Shown: positions 49,966 through 59,149 of the stretch, piece by piece
Layout: each line of letters begins with the position of its first letter
Numbering within the stretch: position 1 is the first letter of the stretch
Assembly: GCF_037013735.1 (NCBI RefSeq)
Contig: NZ_CP135136.1
Location: forward strand, 434,001 to 498,000
Reading direction: 5' to 3'
DNA length: 64,000 bases
Origin: Candidatus Legionella polyplacis
GTDB taxonomy: Bacteria > Pseudomonadota > Gammaproteobacteria > Legionellales > Legionellaceae
Notes under the pieces: generated by a model
Told to the model about the DNA's origin: nothing
Seen by the model: the letters and a program-made list of their open reading frames with translations, nothing else
Database searches by the model: none
Program-made: the position numbers and the translations under genes

Positions 49966-50436
49966 TTATTGATTTTTATTATTTTTAAGATTTTGTAAAT
50001 ATAAATTATCAAAATTGATAGGTGACAATATTAATTGTGGAAAGCTTCCTCTAGTTATTTGAGATGAATTGGCTTCTCTGGCATATGGAAATAAAATATT
50101 AGGACAATAGCTTTTTAACATATAGTTTAAATGTTGTTTATTTTTTATTTTTTTGTTTACAAGAAAAATTCCAGCTTGTTTTATTTCAGATATAAAAGCT
50201 ATAATATTTTCATTTTTTACAGTAACTGTTAATACAAGTATAACTTCATATGTATTTTTTTCTAGTACTAAATAATGAGTATTTAAATCTATTTCTATTT
50301 TGGGCTCCCATTGTTGTTTAAATATTAATGGAGTATTTGGAGATTCAAAAGATGAATCTTTGATATAGATCCTTTGTATGATTAGTTGGATATCTTGATT
50401 ATCGAATTGTTTATTGTTGTTTTTTAGTATTGACAT
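49966..50436 (-). CDS. secB: Protein-export chaperone SecB
   Basis: Cytoplasmic tetrameric chaperone that hands unfolded preproteins to SecA. 156 aa. The start DIQLIIQRIYIKDSSFESPNTP is a clear SecB signature. So are QQWEPKIEIDLNT, the IKQAGIFLV strand and CPNILFPYAREANSSQITRGSFPQLILSPINFD. It implies that some Sec-dependent export of outer-membrane or periplasmic proteins continues. Upstream yibN is separated by a gap where grxC usually lies. Confidence 0.95.
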   Translation of the reverse strand: MSILKNNNKQFDNQDIQLIIQRIYIKDSSFESPNTPLIFKQQWEPKIEIDLNTHYLVLEKNTYEVILVLTVTVKNENIIAFISEIKQAGIFLVNKKIKNKQHLNYMLKSYCPNILFPYAREANSSQITRGSFPQLILSPINFDNLYLQNLKNNKNQ

Positions 50437-50596
50437 AAAAATATAATTTTTTTTAAATTTTTAAATAAAATTTAGTATTTTTTTTATTGATGTTGTAAAT
50501 ATTTGATTTTAAAATCTTTATTGTTTTAAAATATTTTTATATTTAAATTGATTTAATATCATTAAGTATTTTTTATATGAATTAGCATTTAATTAT

Positions 50597-51031
50597 TTAT
50601 TTTATATTGTTTTTTATCAATGGAAGTTTATGATTTATCCAGTTTGATATTCCTCCAGATAAAATCATGATATTTGAAAATCCATTTTTTTTAAGTTGCA
50701 TTCCTATTTTCATAGATGTTAATCCATTAGAACATGTTAAAATTAATGGGTTTTTTTTGTATTTTTCTAATTTTTTTTCTTCAAATTTTGTTTGGTTAAA
50801 TTGTATTTTTATAGAATTAATGATATGTCCATCTTTAAATAATTTTTCATTTCTTAAATCAATAACTATAGCATTGTTATAGTTAATCCATTGAATTAAT
50901 TCTTTTGGATTTATCGTTTGTGGTTGATTTTTTTTTATTTTAATTTCATTAATTAGGATAGATATTATTGTTATTGTTAACAACAATAATAATATTGGAT
51001 GTTTGTTTATAAAAAAAAATGTTTGATTCAT
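50597..51031 (-). CDS. yibN: Membrane-anchored rhodanese-like protein YibN
   Basis: 144 aa. An N-terminal membrane segment at about residues 12-27 is followed by one rhodanese domain with VIDLRNEKLFKDGHI and the active-site Cys in LTCSNGLTS, then ILSGGISNWI. Sulfur carrier or transferase; the real substrate is unknown. Upstream of secB-gpsA as in E. coli (yibN-grxC-secB-gpsA), but grxC is absent: only about 160 A/T-rich bases separate yibN and secB. Confidence 0.9.
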   Translation of the reverse strand: MNQTFFFINKHPILLLLLTITIISILINEIKIKKNQPQTINPKELIQWINYNNAIVIDLRNEKLFKDGHIINSIKIQFNQTKFEEKKLEKYKKNPLILTCSNGLTSMKIGMQLKKNGFSNIMILSGGISNWINHKLPLIKNNIK

Positions 51032-51231
51032 GAATTTTTGTTTTTTTAAAAATCATATATATTATCTATTGAATTTTTAATTTATTCAAGTCAAAAATAG
51101 ATTTTATTTTAAATATATGTATAAATATGGATAAAATTAGTAAAATGATTAGTTTTATATTATTTATATTTTATGATGAATTTTAGATTTTTTTAGATAT
51201 AAAATAGAAAATTTAATATAGTATTAAGTGA

Positions 51232-52014
51232 TTAATATTTATTTTTTATAAGGATTTTTTCTAATCCTAAGTGTAATGATTTTAATTTAGATACTTTTTG
51301 ACAAGATAAAATTATTCCTGGTAAGAAACTTTTTCTGTTTATATTATTTTGTGATATCGTAAGTGTTTCACCGATATTGCTAAAGATTATTTGTTGGCAG
51401 GATAATATTCCTGACATTCTTAATGAATGAATAGGTATTTTTTTAATGAAATTTATTTTTTTATTATGTTTATTAAATGTTTTGTGCTTAGAAGTAAGAT
51501 TTTTTTTATTTCTTGTTAAAAAACTATTTTTTATAATTTCTGCAGTTTTTATTGCAGTGTAGGATGGAATATCTTTTTTATTTTTATGATGCATTTCTAT
51601 AATTTCAATTTCTTTAAACCAATTTGTTATTTTTCGTGTTATGTATTGCATTACAATAGAACTGATAGAAAAATTTGGGACAATTAATCCTCCTAATTTT
51701 TTTTTTTTACAGATAGTTTTTAGTTTTTTTATTTGTGAATTAGTCAGACCACTGGTTCCAATGATAGGATGAACATTGTTATTTATAATAGTTAATGTAT
51801 TTTTATACACAGAATTTGAGTTTGTAAAATCAATAACAATTTTTGTATTTGTTTTTTTTATTGCCCTTTCTAAGTTGTCGGTTTTTGTTAGTTTTGCAGA
51901 TAAAATAAAGTTAGGGTTATTTTTTATAGCGGAACATATCATTTTTCCCATTTTCCCATTTGCTCCATTAACAATGATTTTTTTATGTTTTTTTATTATT
52001 ATTGGTGATGGCAT
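51232..52014 (-). CDS. dapB: 4-hydroxy-tetrahydrodipicolinate reductase
   Basis: Reduces the DapA product in the diaminopimelate/lysine route. 260 aa. VNGANGKMGKMI dinucleotide loop, IGTSGLT, PNFSISSIVM, and the substrate segment EMHHKNKKDIPSYTA, where His-His and the catalytic Lys are kept but the family's PSGTA reads PSYTA. The C-terminus lacks nothing obvious. A coding A12 run lies at 51697-51708, in frame. Beside pgk, which is not its usual neighbour. Confidence 0.93.
   Translation of the reverse strand: MPSPIIIKKHKKIIVNGANGKMGKMICSAIKNNPNFILSAKLTKTDNLERAIKKTNTKIVIDFTNSNSVYKNTLTIINNNVHPIIGTSGLTNSQIKKLKTICKKKKLGGLIVPNFSISSIVMQYITRKITNWFKEIEIIEMHHKNKKDIPSYTAIKTAEIIKNSFLTRNKKNLTSKHKTFNKHNKKINFIKKIPIHSLRMSGILSCQQIIFSNIGETLTISQNNINRKSFLPGIILSCQKVSKLKSLHLGLEKILIKNKY
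51697..51708 (-). repeat. A12 run inside dapB
   Basis: Twelve A on the coding strand encode the four Lys in ICKKKKLGG. The frame is open as given. It is a possible slippage site like the one in prmB. Confidence 0.9.
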
Positions 52015-52049
52015 GTGTGTTCTAAATATTTATTTTTTAAATCAGTATC

Positions 52050-53246
52050 TTATTGAGTGTTTATTTTTAATTTTTTTTCTAAAATAGGTATTATTGGTAG
52101 TGTTCGTTTTGTGAAATAATAAATAAATGCTCCACCTCCAGTGGAGATATAATCAATTTTTTTTAGTAAATTATATTGATTAATTGCAGATATTGTATCT
52201 CCTCCTCCAATAATAGATAGCGCTGAACTATTAGCAACAGTTCTCGCTATTTTTTTTGTTCCATATGAAAATTGTGGAAATTCAAATGCACCTAATGGTC
52301 CATTCCATATAATAGTTTTTGCTTTGTGAATATAATTAATGTAACGATTAATTGTATTTGGTCCTATGTCCATAATAGTATCATTATTATTTATATTTGT
52401 AATATATTTATTGTATGCTAAATGTGTATTTGAAAATGGTTTATTTACTATAACATCTATTGGAAATGGAATTTTACATTTGTTTGTTTTAGAAAGTTCT
52501 ATTATTTGTTTAGTTTCTTTAAGTAATTTTTTTTTATATGGAAATATTTTTGTTTGTATTATTTTAGTTTTAATAAATATGTTAATTAAACATCCTCCTA
52601 AAATTAAGTAATTGGTGCGTGTTAAAATTTTTTTTAACAACTCTAGTTTATTAGATATTTTGGCTCCTCCAATGATGGTAATTATTGGTTTTTTTAAGTT
52701 TTTAAAGGTATTTTGTAATGTGGTAAGTTCTTTTATAAATAAAGGTCCGGCTATAGCTATGCGAGCATATTTTGCTATTCCATATGTTGATGCATGTATT
52801 CTATGGGAAACTCCAAATGCGTCCATAATAAATATTTCTCCTAAATTAGATAATTTTTTTGCTAAATATTTATTATTTGATTTTTCTCCAATGTTAAATC
52901 GTACATTTTCACAAATAATTAGTTCTTTTGGTTTTGTACAGATTTTTTTATTTAGGTAATTACTAACAAATGATATTGGATAATTTAATTTTTTTTTAAA
53001 ATATTTAACGATAGGTTTTAAAGAAAAATTTTTATCAAATTTACCTTCTTTTGGTCTTCCTAAGTGAGATAAAACAATAATGGAAGCTCCTTTTTTTAAA
53101 ATACTTTTTAAAGTAGGTATAGCGGCTTTTAATCGTTCATCATTAATAATTATATTATTTTTGATTGGCACATTAAAATCTTCTCTAATAACTACTTGTT
53201 TTTGAAAAAAATTTATATCATTAATTTTAATTATTTTTTTTATCAT
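52050..53246 (-). CDS. pgk: Phosphoglycerate kinase
   Basis: ATP-forming glycolytic step. 398 aa. VVIREDFNVPIKN at the start, VLSHLGRPKEG, the LICENVRFN segment, MDAFGVSHRIHAST, IIGGAKISNKLELL, WNGPLGAFEFP, and the C-terminal Gly loop IGGGDTISA...STGGGAF. Second gene after tkt-gap; the set serves triose and pentose phosphate flow. Confidence 0.97.
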   Translation of the reverse strand: MIKKIIKINDINFFQKQVVIREDFNVPIKNNIIINDERLKAAIPTLKSILKKGASIIVLSHLGRPKEGKFDKNFSLKPIVKYFKKKLNYPISFVSNYLNKKICTKPKELIICENVRFNIGEKSNNKYLAKKLSNLGEIFIMDAFGVSHRIHASTYGIAKYARIAIAGPLFIKELTTLQNTFKNLKKPIITIIGGAKISNKLELLKKILTRTNYLILGGCLINIFIKTKIIQTKIFPYKKKLLKETKQIIELSKTNKCKIPFPIDVIVNKPFSNTHLAYNKYITNINNNDTIMDIGPNTINRYINYIHKAKTIIWNGPLGAFEFPQFSYGTKKIARTVANSSALSIIGGGDTISAINQYNLLKKIDYISTGGGAFIYYFTKRTLPIIPILEKKLKINTQ

Positions 53247-53251
53247 AAAAT

Positions 53252-54250
53252 TTAATTTTTAATTAATTTAAATAAATAATTTCCAGTATCGATCATTCGA
53301 TTGGAAAATCCCCATTCATTATCATACCATGCAATAATTTTTATTAGATTTTTTATTACTTTTGTTTGAGTTGTATCAAAAATTGCTGATGCTGAACTGT
53401 GATTGTAATCACAAGATACTAAAGGTTCTTGTGTTATATGTAGAATGTTGCTTTTCGATTTATACATAATATCATGTATTTCGTTAATACATGTATTTTT
53501 TTTTGAAATAAAAGTTAAGTCAATTGCTGAAACATTTAATGTTGGAACTCTCATGGATAGTCCATTTAATTTTCCAGATAATTCTGGCAAGATTAAATCT
53601 ATTGTTTTTATAGCGCTTGTTTTGGTTGGGATAATTGATTGAGTTGCTGATCTTGCTCGACATAAATCTTTATGTATATTATCAACTAAACATTGATCTT
53701 GTGTATAAGAATGTATTGTATTTACTAGTCCCTTTTGAATTCCTATAAATTTATGTAATGGTTTTATTACAATAGCTAAACAATTTGTTGTACATGAAGC
53801 ATTAGATATGATATTATTTGTCGATTTTATTTTTTTATGATTAACTCCATAAACTATAGTGGCATCAGCTGCATTACTTGGTGCAGAAATAATAACTTTT
53901 TTAGCACCAGCTAATAAATGTTGTTTTACTTGTTTTTTGGTTGTAAATAGTCCAGTACATTCAAAGACTAAATCTATGTTTAATAATTTCCAAGGAAGAT
54001 TGATAGGATTTTTCTCAGAAAAAAATATAATAGTATGATTCTTAATAAATAAATATTTATGATTAAAATTTATTGGGTATTTAAATTTTCCATGAGTGGA
54101 ATCATATTTTGTTAAGTGTGCAATTGTTTTAATATCTGTCAAGTCATTAATAGCGATGATATTAAATTTATGTTCTTTTTTATTTTCAAAAATAGTTCTT
54201 AAAATACATCTTCCAATTCGTCCATATCCATTTATGGCGATTCGAATCAT
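53252..54250 (-). CDS. gap: Glyceraldehyde-3-phosphate dehydrogenase
   Basis: 332 aa. NAD site INGYGRIGRCILRT, catalytic Cys in SNASCTTNCLAI, the HSYTQDQ loop, RARSATQSIIPTKTSA and WYDNEWGFSNRM are all present. It begins 2 bases after the tkt stop and ends 5 before pgk, so the three are one operon (tkt-gap-pgk). Pyruvate kinase, the usual fourth gene in Legionella-like clusters, is not next in line. Confidence 0.98.
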   Translation of the reverse strand: MIRIAINGYGRIGRCILRTIFENKKEHKFNIIAINDLTDIKTIAHLTKYDSTHGKFKYPINFNHKYLFIKNHTIIFFSEKNPINLPWKLLNIDLVFECTGLFTTKKQVKQHLLAGAKKVIISAPSNAADATIVYGVNHKKIKSTNNIISNASCTTNCLAIVIKPLHKFIGIQKGLVNTIHSYTQDQCLVDNIHKDLCRARSATQSIIPTKTSAIKTIDLILPELSGKLNGLSMRVPTLNVSAIDLTFISKKNTCINEIHDIMYKSKSNILHITQEPLVSCDYNHSSASAIFDTTQTKVIKNLIKIIAWYDNEWGFSNRMIDTGNYLFKLIKN

Positions 54251-54252
54251 TT

Positions 54253-56256
54253 TTAATTCTCCAATATTTCTTTTGCTTTATTTATAATGTTTTTTATAGT
54301 AATTTTAAAATATGTAAAAATTTGTTTCTCAGGGGCAGATATTCCAAATTCGTTTATTCCGATTATTAATCCGTCTAATCCAACAAATTTATGCCAATAA
54401 AATGTACTGGAAGCTTCAATAGCTATTCTTTTTTTTATAAATTTTGGTAATACATATTCTTTATATGTACTTTTTTGTGATAAAAAACGCTCACAACAAG
54501 GCATAGAGATTACTCTTATATTATATCCTAATTTTTGTAGGCATTTTTTTGCAGAAATAGCTAGTTGTAATTCTGATCCAGTAGATATTAAAATTATATT
54601 TAATTTTTTGTATGTATCGTCTATAATATATCCTCCTTTTTTTATGTTATTTATGTTTATATTGGTATGTTTTAGTTCTGGTAATTTTTGTTTTGATAGA
54701 ATTAAACAAGATGGACCTGAATTATGTTCTATAATTTCGATCCAGGCAATGATAGTTTCTATTGAGTTAGATGGTCTCCATATTTCTATATTTGGTATGT
54801 TACGTAACATAGAAATTTGTTCAATAGGTTGATGTGTTGGTCCGTCTTCTCCAATTCCAATTGAATCATGAGTGAATATATAAATAACATGTTGTTTCAT
54901 TAATGCACTCATACGTATTGCGCTTTTTGCATAATCTGAAAATACTAGAAATGTTCCTCCATATGGAATATGTCCCCCATACAATGATAATCCATTCATA
55001 ATAGATGCCATAGCAAATTCTCTTACACCATAATGTATGTAATTTCCTGGAAAATTATTATTATTTATTGCGTTTTTGTTCTGAAATCCAGTTTTATTAG
55101 ATTCAGTTAGATCTGAGGATCCTCCAAATATTTCTGGAAGTATTTTTGTAAAATTTTGAATACATTTTTGGGATATATTTCTTGTAGATTGATATTTATG
55201 TTTATTGTTAGATGTATATTTTTTTATTAAAGATTCTTTAAAACATTTCCATTGTTTTGGTAATGTTTTATTTATGCGACGTAAAAATTCGTGATAATCA
55301 TTTTTATATTTTTTTTTATATTTATTACATATATTTATCCAGGATTTTTCTTCTTTTTCTCCATTTTTTATATGATTCCATTGTTTATATATATGTTTTG
55401 GTATAAAAAATGGTGGGTATGTCCAGTTAAGTATTTTTCTTGTTTGTTTTATATAATGTTTTCCAAGTGGATTACTATGACATTTTTTATTTCCTGCAAT
55501 AGGGGATCCAAATCCTATAATTGTTTTACAGATAATAATACTAGGTTTTTTTGTTTCTGATCTTGCTTTTTGAATAGCTGTTATAATTTCTTTTGTGTTA
55601 TGTCCATTTATTGGTCCTATAACTTTCCAATTGTAAGATTGAAATCTTTTTTTTGTATCATCTTTAAACCAGTTTTTTACTTTTCCGTCAATGGAAATAT
55701 TGTTGTTATCATAAAATAGAATTAATTTATTTAATCCTAAAGTTCCTGCTAATGAACAAGATTCATGAGAAATACCTTCCATTAAACATCCATCTCCGGC
55801 AAAGACATAAGTATAGTGATCGATTAAGTTTAGATTTTGTTTATTAAATGTTTTAGATAAGTTTTTTTCTCCAATAGCAATTCCAATTGCCATAGCTATT
55901 CCTTGCCCTAATGGTCCAGTTGTTGCTTCAATTCCTGGTGTTTTTAAGTATTCTGGATGCCCAGGTGTTTTTGAATGTAATTGTCGGAAATTTTTTAAAT
56001 CTTTTATAGATAAATTATATCCAGTTATGTGTAATAAAGAATATAATAATGCTGAACAATGTCCGTTCGATAAAATAAATCTATCTCTATTGAACCACAA
56101 TGGATTTTTAGGATTGTGTTTTAGGAATTTTTTCCATAAAACTGTGGCAATGTCTGCCATTCCTAATGGAGTTCCTGGATGTCCAGATTTTGCTTTTTCT
56201 ATGGAATCTATACTCAAAAATCTTATAGCATTAGCTAGATTTTTAAAATGTTTCAT
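54253..56256 (-). CDS. tkt: Transketolase
   Basis: Thiamine-diphosphate enzyme moving two-carbon units in the non-oxidative pentose phosphate pathway. 667 aa from ATG 56256; a TTG three codons earlier is possible. LANAIRFLSIDSIEKAKSGHPGTPLGMADIA, the cofactor motif GDGCLMEGISHE..NN, DGHN-like INGHN, FGGSSDLTESN and THDSIGIGEDGPTHQP are present. First gene of tkt-gap-pgk, supplying ribose and erythrose phosphates. Confidence 0.97.
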   Translation of the reverse strand: MKHFKNLANAIRFLSIDSIEKAKSGHPGTPLGMADIATVLWKKFLKHNPKNPLWFNRDRFILSNGHCSALLYSLLHITGYNLSIKDLKNFRQLHSKTPGHPEYLKTPGIEATTGPLGQGIAMAIGIAIGEKNLSKTFNKQNLNLIDHYTYVFAGDGCLMEGISHESCSLAGTLGLNKLILFYDNNNISIDGKVKNWFKDDTKKRFQSYNWKVIGPINGHNTKEIITAIQKARSETKKPSIIICKTIIGFGSPIAGNKKCHSNPLGKHYIKQTRKILNWTYPPFFIPKHIYKQWNHIKNGEKEEKSWINICNKYKKKYKNDYHEFLRRINKTLPKQWKCFKESLIKKYTSNNKHKYQSTRNISQKCIQNFTKILPEIFGGSSDLTESNKTGFQNKNAINNNNFPGNYIHYGVREFAMASIMNGLSLYGGHIPYGGTFLVFSDYAKSAIRMSALMKQHVIYIFTHDSIGIGEDGPTHQPIEQISMLRNIPNIEIWRPSNSIETIIAWIEIIEHNSGPSCLILSKQKLPELKHTNININNIKKGGYIIDDTYKKLNIILISTGSELQLAISAKKCLQKLGYNIRVISMPCCERFLSQKSTYKEYVLPKFIKKRIAIEASSTFYWHKFVGLDGLIIGINEFGISAPEKQIFTYFKITIKNIINKAKEILEN

Positions 56257-56265
56257 TATACACAA

Positions 56266-56917
56266 TGTTTGTTTTAAGAAAGAAGATTGTTTTTAAAATA
56301 AAAGTGTTATTAATTTAGATTATTTATTAAAATTCTTGATTGTTTCAAAATTATTATTTCGAGTCAATATGATCTATTTATAAAAAATTTTGTAAAAATT
56401 GTAATTTTACTTTATTAAGTTTGATTGTACAATTTAAAATTAAGATATTCAAGTGATTTTGTACTATATAGTTTTTTAATTACTTATCTCAAATTTATAA
56501 ATTTGATAGAATTATTGGATTAAACTTAAATATTTATTTAATAGTAGATTGATTTTTAGAAAGATAGTTTATTTTAAAATAAAGTTATTATGTATATTTT
56601 AATAATCTGTATGAATTATATTTTAGTAAATTAATTTTTAAATAATTGTTTATTTTGGTCATTTATTTTTAAGTATAATAAAGTTATATGTGTTGTATAT
56701 ATTTAGGAATATATGTTATGATGTCTTCATATATTAAATATGTTAATTATTTTTTGTAAATATTTTAAAATAAAAGTTTATTAATTTTTATTAGTAAAAT
56801 CTTTTTTAGAGATGATTATTTAAGATTATTAAATATTTTTATTAAAATATTAGAGATTTATAATAAATATTATATCTTTATATGAATAATTTTAGCTTTT
56901 ATATTAAAAAAAATAGG
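56266..56917. other. Long intergenic region between tkt and ssrA
   Basis: About 650 bases, nearly all A/T, with no recognisable gene, tRNA or G/C hairpin. It holds the tkt and ssrA promoters. A TATATT at 56900-56905 is suitably placed as the ssrA -10, but no good -35 is seen. Confidence 0.45.
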
Positions 56918-57383
56918 GGGGATGATTGGATTAGACGTAATCTAGAATAATCTTTATGGTGCATGTCGAGAAAGAATACTCGTAAAACATTCTTATAAAA
57001 AGTGCAAAAAATGATATGACATATACAAGTATGTCCATTGCTGCATAAGTAAAATTTGCTTATCAGTTTTTTGTATATGCAATTTAGTATATCCCTATAT
57101 GTACAGTGTAATTATTTTAATTTAATTATATAATTTACATATAGTTAATGTAAAAGATCATTTTGATTTTTGCTTGTTTATGCTAAGTGATATTATAAAA
57201 ATATAAATAAGCTAGTTTTTTTACATTTTATTGTTCGATAGTAAAAAAATTAAATAAATGAACAAATCTTATAAGAATTTTGCTTATTAAATAACTTATA
57301 ATTTTGTTAAAATAAAATAAGATAAACATGTAGAGCTAAGGATAAAAAGATTTCGGACGCGGGTTCGAATCCCGCCATCTCCA
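56918..57383 (+). ncRNA. ssrA: Transfer-messenger RNA (tmRNA)
   Basis: Rescues stalled ribosomes and tags the unfinished protein. The tRNA-like ends pair: GGGGATG (56918-56924) with CATCTCC (57376-57382), discriminator A at 57383; CCA is not encoded. The 5' end has GATTGGATTAGACG, close to the conserved GGATTCGACG. The 3' end has CGGACGCGGGTTCGAATCCCGCC, the T-arm. The tag frame starts at GCA 57004 and reads AKNDMTYTSMSIAA, stop TAA at 57046-57048. The hydrophobic Ala-Ala end suits ClpXP-type proteases. About 466 nt, longer than E. coli (363). Confidence 0.93.
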
Positions 57384-57671
57384 TAGTTTCAGTCATATAT
57401 GACATAATTTATATGTAAGTAAATATATTTTATTTATTTAAAGTGGTAAATATGTAAATTTGAATTTTATTATCGTATGTTAATTGATAATTGTTGTATG
57501 TTAGAGAAGATTTTGATAATCTGTATTTTTTTAGTCATATAGAGAGTATATTATTCTTTATGTTTTTATTTATTGTTATTTTATGATAATATGATTCGTT
57601 CAGCCTATTTTTTTTAGATAAGTATATTTTTATTTTTACCAGTGTTATAAAAAAGGAGATAATTTGTTCTT

Positions 57672-58028
57672 ATGACATTTATTCATAAAGCATTTGCTTC
57701 ATATCAATCTGGTTCATTAACATCATCTCGTGATGGTATTGTATCATTGATAATGATTGTTGGTATATTTGTTTTATTTTATTTAGTTATTATTAGACCT
57801 CAATATAAGCGTGCAAAAGAACATAGGGATATGATTAGTAAATTAAAAAAAGGCGATGAAGTTATTATTTCAAATGGAATTTTAGGGAAAATAGTTCAAT
57901 TGACGAGTGTTGATTATATAAAAGTTATGATTTCTGAGAATGTAGAAATTTATTTACAAAAACAATCGGTTAGTATGCTTTTACCTAAAGGTACTTTAAG
58001 ATCATTTTTATCTGATAAGAATCAATAG
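57672..58028 (+). CDS. yajC: Preprotein translocase accessory subunit YajC
   Basis: 118-aa inner-membrane protein associated with SecDF-YajC. One membrane segment at about residues 25-42 (SLIMIVGIFVLFYLVIIRP), followed by the signature RPQYKRAKEHRDMISKLKKGDEVIISNGILGKI. AAGGAG lies upstream of ATG 57672. In most gammaproteobacteria secD and secF follow; here the next gene is a DsbA-like protein, so secDF is moved or lost. Confidence 0.94.
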   Translation: MTFIHKAFASYQSGSLTSSRDGIVSLIMIVGIFVLFYLVIIRPQYKRAKEHRDMISKLKKGDEVIISNGILGKIVQLTSVDYIKVMISENVEIYLQKQSVSMLLPKGTLRSFLSDKNQ

Positions 58029-58305
58029 AATATTTTTAGATTTTTTTATTTTGAAAAAATTTATTATAATAAAGGTAAATATGATAATATAAAATTTTAT
58101 TTTACAAAAAACATAATGGGGATAGATTTTATATATTGATGATTATCTTTATAGATATGTTGAAGTTTTATTTATTTGTATTTGATAAAATAAAGTTAAT
58201 AATTTGTTTTTTAATTGAATTAAAATTTTATGGTACAATATATATTATGCGTTTATATGTTTAATTAGTGAGTTGAATAAACAAAAATAAATAAGGGAAA
58301 CTTTT

Positions 58306-59103
58306 ATGAAAAGATTTTTTACTGTTTTTACTTGGTTTTTTTCTATATTTGTATTTCCATTCGTTAATATGCAATTTATTCATAGTAGTTTTGCAGAGGT
58401 TGCAGATGTTAAAAGAAAAGATATAGAATTGATAGTAAAAAATTATTTATTATCTCATCCTGAGATACTTTTAGAAGTGTCTCAAATACTTCAACAAAAA
58501 CAACAAGAAGTTTTTCAAAAAAAGATTCAAGACTCTATAAAGAGATATTCTAATCAGTTATTTGTAGATGATTTAAGTACTGTTGGAAATCATAATGGTA
58601 CTGTAACATTAGTTGAATTTTTTGATTATCAATGTGTTCATTGTAAGAAGATGAATAGAATAATAAATTCATTAATTAGTAAAAATCATAATTTAAAAGT
58701 GGTTTATAAAGAATTTCCTATATTTGGCAAAATTTCTAATTTTGCTTCTAGAATTTCATTGGCTTCGTCCTTTCAAGGAAGATATAAAAATATTCATGAT
58801 ATATTAATGGATTTTCATGGAAAATTAAATGGTAGAATGATTGTAAATATTGCTAGATTATCTGGAGTAGATTTATTTCAGTTAAGGAAAGATATAAGAA
58901 ACAATTCTATATCTAAAGATTTAGATATTAATAGGAATTTGGCTGATAAATTACATTTAATGGGAACTCCAGCTTTTATTATTGCATCAACAACTTCATC
59001 TGGAAAATTGAAGTATGATTCAAAACATATTCCTGTATTTATTCCTGGATTTGTTAGTGAGAATATTTTACAGAAATTAATTGAAAAATTTTCTTTAATA
59101 TAA
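58306..59103 (+). CDS. DsbA2/Com1-like periplasmic thioredoxin-fold protein
   Basis: 265 aa. A signal peptide of about 30 residues ends SSFA. A helical region (residues 37-80, with LLSHPEILLEVSQILQQKQQE) resembles the dimerisation region of Legionella DsbA2 and Coxiella Com1. The thioredoxin fold has the active site C110-V-H-C113 in FFDYQCVHCKK and a cis-Pro loop GTPAFII. Likely a periplasmic disulfide oxidoreductase or isomerase. GGGAAA precedes ATG 58306. It stands alone between yajC and glyQ. Confidence 0.88.
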   Translation: MKRFFTVFTWFFSIFVFPFVNMQFIHSSFAEVADVKRKDIELIVKNYLLSHPEILLEVSQILQQKQQEVFQKKIQDSIKRYSNQLFVDDLSTVGNHNGTVTLVEFFDYQCVHCKKMNRIINSLISKNHNLKVVYKEFPIFGKISNFASRISLASSFQGRYKNIHDILMDFHGKLNGRMIVNIARLSGVDLFQLRKDIRNNSISKDLDINRNLADKLHLMGTPAFIIASTTSSGKLKYDSKHIPVFIPGFVSENILQKLIEKFSLI

Positions 59104-59149
59104 TTTTTTTATATAAAAAGGTATTTTTTGTTATTATTTTTGTATATTT

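Noticed and set aside
57392-57403. Palindrome GTCATATATGAC just after the tmRNA as a terminator.
   Set aside because: No loop and no T run follow it, so it does not make an intrinsic terminator.
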